Assembly (NCBI GenBank): GCA_947455595.1
Contig: CANGOP010000002.1
Location: 1-64,000, forward strand
Direction of reading: 5' to 3'
Length of the DNA stretch: 64,000 bases
Origin: Gammaproteobacteria bacterium
GTDB lineage: Bacteria; Pseudomonadota; Gammaproteobacteria; Steroidobacterales; Steroidobacteraceae
Positions 57,907 to 64,000 of this stretch are shown here, one piece after another. Position 1 is the first letter of the stretch; each line of letters starts with the position of its first letter. Position numbers and translations under genes: made by a program. The notes under the pieces are model-generated. The model had not been told where the DNA came from, did no database searches, and worked only from the letters and a program-made list of their open reading frames with translations.

Positions 57907-60792
57907 ATGTACGCCATAGACCATACCGATTTGGGCACCCCGCCTTCCGATATCGCGAAGCAGGTGACCGTAGAGATCGACGGATTGTCGATTGCCGTTC
58001 CCGAGGGGACATCTGTGATGCGCGCAGCCGCCCTGGCTGGCACGAGCATCCCGAAGTTGTGCGCAACCGATAGCCTGAAGGCCTTCGGCTCTTGCCGCTT
58101 GTGTCTCGTTGAGATTGAGGGACGCCGCGGTTATCCGGCGTCCTGCACGACCTTGGTTGCGGATGGCATGAAGATCCGAACCGAGAGCGACAAGCTCTCG
58201 CAACTTCGTCGCGGTGTCGTGGAATTGTACGTCTCCGAGCATCCGCTGGACTGCGATGGGTGTCCGGCCGACGGGCACTGCGAGCTGCAGAGTATGGCGA
58301 AGTTGCACGGTGTCACTGGCAACGTGTTTGCCAAAGACGGCCGCTGCTCGGAGCGCATCACGCATGAGTCGAAAGCTCGCGTGCAAGCGCTCATGACCGA
58401 CGATTCCAATCCTTACTTCAGCTTCGACCCGTCGCTATGTATTGCGTGCTCGCGTTGCGTGCGTGCGTGTGACGAGACACAAGGAACCTTGGCACTCACG
58501 ATTTCAGGTCGCGGTCTTGCGTCCCAAGTCAGTGCGTCCGCGGGTGAGTCGTTCATCAACTCCGAATGCGTCTCGTGTGGCGCGTGCGTCGAGGCGTGCC
58601 CGACTGCGGCGTTATCCGAGAAGTCGATCGCAGCGCTCGCACGACCAGCGGAAAAGTCGGTGACGACGACGTGCGCCTACTGTGGCGTCGGTTGTTCGTT
58701 GAAGGCGGAAGTCGTCGATGGGCAGGTTTCGCGCATGGTGCCGAACCGCGCCGGTCACGCGAATCAGGGCCACGCGTGTGTGAAGGGCCGGTTCGCTTAC
58801 GGATATGCCACGCATCCGGACCGCATCAAGTCGCCCATGATTCGCGCGAAGATTACCGATCCATGGCGCGAAGTCAGCTGGGATGAAGCGATCAATCACG
58901 CGGCGAGCGAATTTCGCCGCATCCAGTCGCAATACGGCCGTGGTGCCGTGGGCGGCATCACCTCATCGCGCTGCACGAATGAAGAGGTTTACCTCGTTCA
59001 GAAGCTCATTCGTGCCGCTTTTGGCAATAACAACGTCGACACCTGCGCACGCGTTTGCCATTCGCCAACTGGGTTTGGCCTGAAGCAGACCCTCGGTGAA
59101 TCGGCTGGGACACAGACGTTCATGTCTGTCATGAAGTCGGACGTGATCATTGTCATGGGCGCCAACCCCACGGACGGACACCCGGTATTCGCCTCGCACT
59201 TGAAGCGGGCGCTGCGCGCCGGCGCGAAATTGATCGTGATCGATCCGCGCGAAATCGCCTTGACCCGCACGCCGCACATTGAGTCGGCGTATCACCTGCA
59301 ATTGCGGCCTGGCACCAACGTCTCGGTGATCACGGCGCTGGCGCACGTGATTGTCACTGAGGGTCTCGTCAAAGAAGACTATGTGACTGAGCGCTGTGAG
59401 AAAGAGGCGTTCGAGAAGTGGCGCACGTGGGTCGCGGATCCCCGTCACTCGCCGGAGGCGACTGAAGCTACGACGGGGGTGCCGGCCGCGACCGTTCGTG
59501 GCGCCGCACGATTGTATGCGTCAGCCGTGAATGGCTCGATCTATTACGGTTTGGGCGTCACTGAGCATAGCCAAGGCAGCACCACCGTCATGGGTATCGC
59601 CAATCTGGCGATGGCCACAGGCAACATTGGGCGTGAAGGCGTGGGCGTGAATCCGCTGCGCGGCCAGAACAACGTTCAGGGTTCGTGCGATATGGGCTCG
59701 TTCCCGCACGAATTTCCGGGCTATCGCCACGTGTCGGATGACTCGACGCGGCATCTGTTCGAAGGCGCGTGGGGCGTTGAACTCTCCGACGAGCCTGGCT
59801 TGCGCATTCCGAACATGTTTGAGGCTGCTCTCGATGGCAGTTTCAAGGGCATGTACATCCAAGGCGAGGATCTCGCTCAGTCCGATCCCAACACGCACCA
59901 CGTCGTGGCCGCGTTGTCGTCGCTGGAGTGCCTCGTCGTGCAGGACATCTTCATGTGCGAGACGGCCAAGTTTGCGCATGTTCTCCTGCCGGGCTCATCC
60001 TTCCTCGAGAAGGACGGTACGTTCACCAACGCGGAGCGTCGCATTTCGCGCGTTCGTAAAGTGATGGAGCCGCTGGCTGGTTTGGCGGACTGGGAAGTCA
60101 CCCAACAACTCGCCAATGCGCTTGGCTATCCGATGAATTATTCGCACCCGTCGCAAATCATGGACGAGATCGCGAAGCTGACGCCCACTTTCCACGGCGT
60201 CACCTACGACAAGCTCGACCAGCAGGGCAGTATCCAGTGGCCTTGCAATGCCGACGCGCCGGCGGGTACGCCGACGATGCATATCGGCTCGTTTGTTCGA
60301 GGTAAGGGCAAGTTCTTCGTCACCGAGTACGTGCCGACGCCGGAACGGGTCAACGCCCGCTTCCCGCTGTTGCTCACGACCGGTCGCGTGCTCACCCAGT
60401 ACAACGTCGGTGCGCAGACCCGACGCACCCAGAACAACGTCTGGCATTCGCAGGATATGGTTGAAATCCATCCTCACGACGCTGAGGTGCGCGGCATCGT
60501 CGACGGTGATTGGATTGGCATTGCCAGCCGCGCCGGTGAGACGGTCTTGCGGGCCGAGGTGACGGAACGGGTCCAGCCGGGTGTGATCTACACGACGTTC
60601 CACTTCCCGGAGTCCGGCGCTAACGTCGTGACGACGGATAACTCCGACTGGGCAACCAACTGTCCGGAGTACAAGGTGACCGCTGTTCAGGTGGTCAAGG
60701 TGGAGCGCCCACTCGACTGGCAGGTCCGGTTCCGTCAAAACCGAGAGTCGCGGTTGCCATCGCGTCGCGACGTCGCGCACGAAACGGCCTGA
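57907..60792 (+). CDS. fdsA: NAD-dependent formate dehydrogenase alpha subunit (Mo/W-bis-MGD, Cys type)
   Basis: N-terminal NuoG-like Fe-S domain; 2x[4Fe-4S] CIACSRCVRACDE / CVSCGACVEACPTAAL; active site CARVCHSPTGFGLKQTLGES. Confidence 0.95.
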   Translation: MYAIDHTDLGTPPSDIAKQVTVEIDGLSIAVPEGTSVMRAAALAGTSIPKLCATDSLKAFGSCRLCLVEIEGRRGYPASCTTLVADGMKIRTESDKLSQLRRGVVELYVSEHPLDCDGCPADGHCELQSMAKLHGVTGNVFAKDGRCSERITHESKARVQALMTDDSNPYFSFDPSLCIACSRCVRACDETQGTLALTISGRGLASQVSASAGESFINSECVSCGACVEACPTAALSEKSIAALARPAEKSVTTTCAYCGVGCSLKAEVVDGQVSRMVPNRAGHANQGHACVKGRFAYGYATHPDRIKSPMIRAKITDPWREVSWDEAINHAASEFRRIQSQYGRGAVGGITSSRCTNEEVYLVQKLIRAAFGNNNVDTCARVCHSPTGFGLKQTLGESAGTQTFMSVMKSDVIIVMGANPTDGHPVFASHLKRALRAGAKLIVIDPREIALTRTPHIESAYHLQLRPGTNVSVITALAHVIVTEGLVKEDYVTERCEKEAFEKWRTWVADPRHSPEATEATTGVPAATVRGAARLYASAVNGSIYYGLGVTEHSQGSTTVMGIANLAMATGNIGREGVGVNPLRGQNNVQGSCDMGSFPHEFPGYRHVSDDSTRHLFEGAWGVELSDEPGLRIPNMFEAALDGSFKGMYIQGEDLAQSDPNTHHVVAALSSLECLVVQDIFMCETAKFAHVLLPGSSFLEKDGTFTNAERRISRVRKVMEPLAGLADWEVTQQLANALGYPMNYSHPSQIMDEIAKLTPTFHGVTYDKLDQQGSIQWPCNADAPAGTPTMHIGSFVRGKGKFFVTEYVPTPERVNARFPLLLTTGRVLTQYNVGAQTRRTQNNVWHSQDMVEIHPHDAEVRGIVDGDWIGIASRAGETVLRAEVTERVQPGVIYTTFHFPESGANVVTTDNSDWATNCPEYKVTAVQVVKVERPLDWQVRFRQNRESRLPSRRDVAHETA

Positions 60793-60809
60793 GCTGAGGA
60801 GGACTCGAC

Positions 60810-61046
60810 ATGCATGCAGAAATCCTCGTTCGGATGATCAATCAAATCGCTGAGTTCTATGGCTCGGGTGCTGAGCCGGAGACCGCTGCGAAAGAGACGC
60901 TGTCGCATGTACAGCGCATGTGGGCCCACCGCATGTGTCGGCAGATGGTTGAGATTGGGGCCGCTGACCCCGGCCTCAGTCCGGTTGCTCGCCGTGCGGT
61001 GGAATTGCTGGTGGCATCTGACGCCGCCAAGCGCGCCGCGGGATAG
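60810..61046 (+). CDS. fdsD: Formate dehydrogenase delta subunit
   Basis: LVRMINQIAEFYGSGAEPETAAKETLSHVQRMWAHRMCRQMV; directly after fdsA. Confidence 0.9.
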   Translation: MHAEILVRMINQIAEFYGSGAEPETAAKETLSHVQRMWAHRMCRQMVEIGAADPGLSPVARRAVELLVASDAAKRAAG

Positions 61047-61112
61047 CGCGCCGCCGCGAAATCCGCGACACTCGCCGCGGCCCGCCATCGGGCCGTTCGA
61101 GGTTGACTTGCC

Positions 61113-62129
61113 GTGATGACTGCTGATTCCCTCGTCGCTTTTCGTCGTTGGGCCCGGTTTGGGGCCTTGCTCGCCGCTGTTGTCGTGATCGTCGGCGCTT
61201 GGGTGCGGCTAACGAATGCTGGCCTTGGTTGTCCGGACTGGCCGGGTTGCTACGGGCACGTGCATCCGGCTCAGGTCGTCGCCGAGGTGGATGCGTCCAG
61301 CGCAGCCTATGCCGCTCGACCGTTTGACTATCAAAAAGCGCTGCACGAGATGGTGCACCGCTATATCGCGTCCACCTTGGGGCTGGTGGTGCTGGGCTTG
61401 GCTTTCTATGCCTGGCGTCATCGGCGTAATCCGCGTCAACCGCTTAAACTGCCATTGGTTCTGCCTTTCGTGATTGGTGCGCAGGGGGCGTTGGGCGCAT
61501 TTACGGTGACGCTGTTGCTCACGCCCGTAATCGTGACCTCTCACCTCTTGGGGGGGCTCACGACGCTATCGATCCTCTGGTGGCTGTCCCTCACGCCTGA
61601 AGCCCGCAGTTCGACGGCGGCCGAACGTCGCTTGAGGCCGCTGGCGATGTTGGCCTTGGCTGCTTTGATCATGCAGTTATTTCTCGGTGGCTGGACCAGC
61701 ACGAATTATGCGGCCGTGGCCTGTCCTGACTTCCCCACCTGTCAGGGCTCCTATCATCCTGCGACGGATTACGGTGACGCATTCCGCTTCACCCATGAAG
61801 CGGGCAAGGACTACGAAGGGGGTGTCTTGCCGCCGGCCGCCCGTACGGCGATTCACTTTACCCATCGGATCGGCGCCCTCGTGGCCGGTGCGCTGCTCCT
61901 ACTGACCGGCCTGCTCGTGGCGATTCGAGCGCGTTCACCCCGTGTACGCACCGCCGGCCTTGCCTTGCTCGGGGCGGTCATCCTGCAATGGCTCATTGGG
62001 ATGAACCTCATCTGGCGCGGCTTCCCGCTGTGGTTGGGGACGTCGCACAACGCCGGGGCGGTGATCCTGCTACTAGCGACTTTGACGGTTCTGCGACGCC
62101 TCTGGCCGGCTCGCGACGCGGGTCCGTGA
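61113..62129 (+). CDS. ctaA: Heme A synthase (COX15/CtaA)
   Basis: VGAWVRLTNAGLGCPDWPGCYGH; HEMVHRYIASTLG; LGGWTSTNYAAVACPDFPTCQG. Confidence 0.96.
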   Translation: MMTADSLVAFRRWARFGALLAAVVVIVGAWVRLTNAGLGCPDWPGCYGHVHPAQVVAEVDASSAAYAARPFDYQKALHEMVHRYIASTLGLVVLGLAFYAWRHRRNPRQPLKLPLVLPFVIGAQGALGAFTVTLLLTPVIVTSHLLGGLTTLSILWWLSLTPEARSSTAAERRLRPLAMLALAALIMQLFLGGWTSTNYAAVACPDFPTCQGSYHPATDYGDAFRFTHEAGKDYEGGVLPPAARTAIHFTHRIGALVAGALLLLTGLLVAIRARSPRVRTAGLALLGAVILQWLIGMNLIWRGFPLWLGTSHNAGAVILLLATLTVLRRLWPARDAGP

Positions 62130-62157
62130 TACCCTTCGCGACCCTGCCGGCCTGCAG

Positions 62158-63102
62158 ATGGGCGGGCCAAAGGCCGAGCGGACGATGAGCAGCGATACCC
62201 ACCTTCAACCCAATTCCCGGCCGGTGTGGCGTGATTACCTGGAGTTGACCAAACCCAGAGTCGTGCTGCTGATTGTCTTCACAGCCCTCGTCGGGATGTT
62301 CCTGGCGGTGCCCGGACTGCCGCCGTTGCGGGCGCTCGTATTCGGTTCCCTCGGTATTTGGCTCGCCGCCTCGTCGGCCGCCGCAGTCAACCACGTCATT
62401 GATCAACGAATTGACAGCGAGATGGCCCGCACTCGCCATCGGCCTCTACCTGAAGGCAAGTTGGACGATGTCCGCGCGGTTATTTTTTCATTGGTGCTGG
62501 GCGTCCTTTCCATGGCGTTGTTGATCTTTTGGGTCAACCCGCTCACGGCTGTACTCACGTTTGCGTCCCTCATCGGCTACGCCATTGTGTATACGCTGTG
62601 GCTCAAGCGCGCGACGCCGCAGAATATTGTGATTGGCGGCGCCGCCGGCGCGGCGCCACCCGTGCTCGGCTGGACGGCCGTGACCAACGAAGTGCACGCG
62701 GATGCCTTGCTCTTGTTCTTAATAATCTTTGCGTGGACGCCGCCACATTTCTGGGCGCTCGCCATCGCGCGCCGCGATGAATACGCGAAGATCGGGATGC
62801 CGATGTTGCCGGTGGCGTATGGGGTTGCGCTGACGCGACTCCATATCTTGCTCTACACCATTATTCTGACGCTGATCACGATCATGCCGCTACTGACGGG
62901 TATGTCCGGCATCGTGTATGGCATTGCAGCGCTGGTGCTGGATGCCCGATTCATGTGGCATGCATGGCGTCTGTATCGCGATGCGGAATCCGACGCGGCT
63001 CGGCCGATGCGAACGTTCTGGTGGTCAATCGCCTATTTGGGATACCTGTTTGGGGCGCTGCTGATCGACCACTACACGTCGCTGTTTCTCAAGCTGGTCT
63101 GA
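62158..63102 (+). CDS. ctaB: Protoheme IX farnesyltransferase (heme O synthase)
   Basis: YLELTKPRVVLLIVFTALVGM; NHVIDQRIDSEMARTRHRPLP; WTPPHFWALAIARRDEYAKIGMPMLPV. Confidence 0.97.
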   Translation: MGGPKAERTMSSDTHLQPNSRPVWRDYLELTKPRVVLLIVFTALVGMFLAVPGLPPLRALVFGSLGIWLAASSAAAVNHVIDQRIDSEMARTRHRPLPEGKLDDVRAVIFSLVLGVLSMALLIFWVNPLTAVLTFASLIGYAIVYTLWLKRATPQNIVIGGAAGAAPPVLGWTAVTNEVHADALLLFLIIFAWTPPHFWALAIARRDEYAKIGMPMLPVAYGVALTRLHILLYTIILTLITIMPLLTGMSGIVYGIAALVLDARFMWHAWRLYRDAESDAARPMRTFWWSIAYLGYLFGALLIDHYTSLFLKLV

Positions 63103-63113
63103 GACATTGAGCC

Positions 63114-63785
63114 CTAGCGACGTTTGACAGCAGCGTCCGATACATAAGGATTGGCGCGACGCTCGGCTCCGAAGGTCGATGTCGGCCCATGTCCTGGTAG
63201 GAATGTCACATCGTCCCCGTACGGGAAGAGCTTATTCCGAATGGAATGGATCAGATCCGGGTGGTTGCCACCGGGAAAATCCGTGCGCCCGATGGAGCCT
63301 TGGAAGATCACATCACCCACAATCGCAAAACGAGAGGGCTTGTGGATGAACACCACATGGCCGGGTGTGTGGCCTGGGCAGTGGATCACGTCCAGAGTCT
63401 GGTCGCCGATCGATACCGTATCGCCATCACCGAGCCAGCGATCCGGCTTAAAAGGTCCTTCGCAGCCAAAGCCGTACTGTTCGGCCGATTGCTTGAGCAG
63501 GTCGATCCAGAACTGATCGCCCTCGTGCGGTCCTTCGATCGGGACTCCGAGCCGTCGTTGGAGTTCGGCGGTCGCCGCGGCGTGATCGACGTGCGCATGC
63601 GTGATCAGGATGCGCTCGATCCGCACGCCTTCTCGCTCGGCCGTTGCAAGGATGCGGTCGACTTCGCCACCGGGGTCCACGACGGCACCACGCCCGGTGG
63701 CCGTTTCCCAAACGAGGGAGCAGTTCTGTTGAAAGGGTGTCACCGGAATCACGGCAACGCGCAGAGGAGCGATGGGAGCGTTCAT
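63114..63785 (-). CDS. MBL-fold metallo-hydrolase (glyoxalase II-like, YcbL type)
   Basis: VIPVTPFQQNCSLVWE; THAHVDHAA; HCPGHTPGHVVF; start trimmed to MNAPIAPLR. Confidence 0.9.
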   Translation of the reverse strand: MNAPIAPLRVAVIPVTPFQQNCSLVWETATGRGAVVDPGGEVDRILATAEREGVRIERILITHAHVDHAAATAELQRRLGVPIEGPHEGDQFWIDLLKQSAEQYGFGCEGPFKPDRWLGDGDTVSIGDQTLDVIHCPGHTPGHVVFIHKPSRFAIVGDVIFQGSIGRTDFPGGNHPDLIHSIRNKLFPYGDDVTFLPGHGPTSTFGAERRANPYVSDAAVKRR

Positions 63786-63873
63786 ATCGCCACCATGCCA
63801 GAACGTGGGATGACACAGAAGCCTGTCCTGCCGGCTCCGGGATTCCTCAGAATCCCGGAGCGCCATGTGATGG

Positions 63874-64000
63874 CTACTCGACGTCGAATTTAACGCCTTG
63901 CGCGAGGGGCAGGGCGCCCGAGTAGTTGACTGTCTGCGTTTGCCGGCGCATGTACGCCTTCCACGCGTCCGAGCCGGACTCGCGACCGCCGCCGGTTTCT
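63874..64000 (-). CDS. Aldehyde dehydrogenase C-terminus (aminoadipate-semialdehyde dehydrogenase-like), partial
   Basis: Manual translation: ...[41 protein letters not shown]; runs off the window end. Confidence 0.8.
   Translation of the reverse strand, partial: ETGGGRESGSDAWKAYMRRQTQTVNYSGALPLAQGVKFDVE

Overview
The window is mostly core chromosome from a GC-rich bacterium, most likely a gammaproteobacterium judging from gene order. It spans the replication-origin region: mnmE-yidC-yidD-rnpA-rpmH | dnaA-dnaN-recF-gyrB, then plsC-glyS-glyQ. Downstream are an acyl-CoA ligase, glnA-DUF4124-ntrB-ntrC, mscS, a class-1B-like pyrD, trmL, gpsA-secB-grxC-rhodanese | envC, an amidohydrolase, DMT/OPT/POT transporters, tatABC-dtd, an AlgZ/AlgR-like two-component pair, class I fumarase, trkHA and uvrD. 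These are followed by an acetate kinase fused to a PduL-type phosphotransacylase coupled to bioH-bioC, an aa3 cytochrome c oxidase cluster interrupted by an NAD-dependent formate dehydrogenase operon (fdsGBAD), ctaA-ctaB, an MBL hydrolase and a partial aldehyde dehydrogenase. I saw no CRISPR array, transposase, prophage, tRNA or rRNA. The observations most worth following up are: (1) the AckA-PduL single-chain fusion, with an 18-bp perfect palindrome abutting its start; (2) two perfect parS palindromes inside recF, both read as FHVEH; (3) gpsA, whose in-frame coding region extends past every ATG/GTG/TTG to a CTG overlapping the secB stop; (4) fdsGBAD inserted inside the cox assembly cluster; (5) a structured 351-nt leader before coxB; (6) an NtrC/sigma54 promoter architecture at glnA; (7) an AT-rich island before the AlgZ-like kinase. 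All functional calls come from reading the sequence and motif recall; no database search was run.
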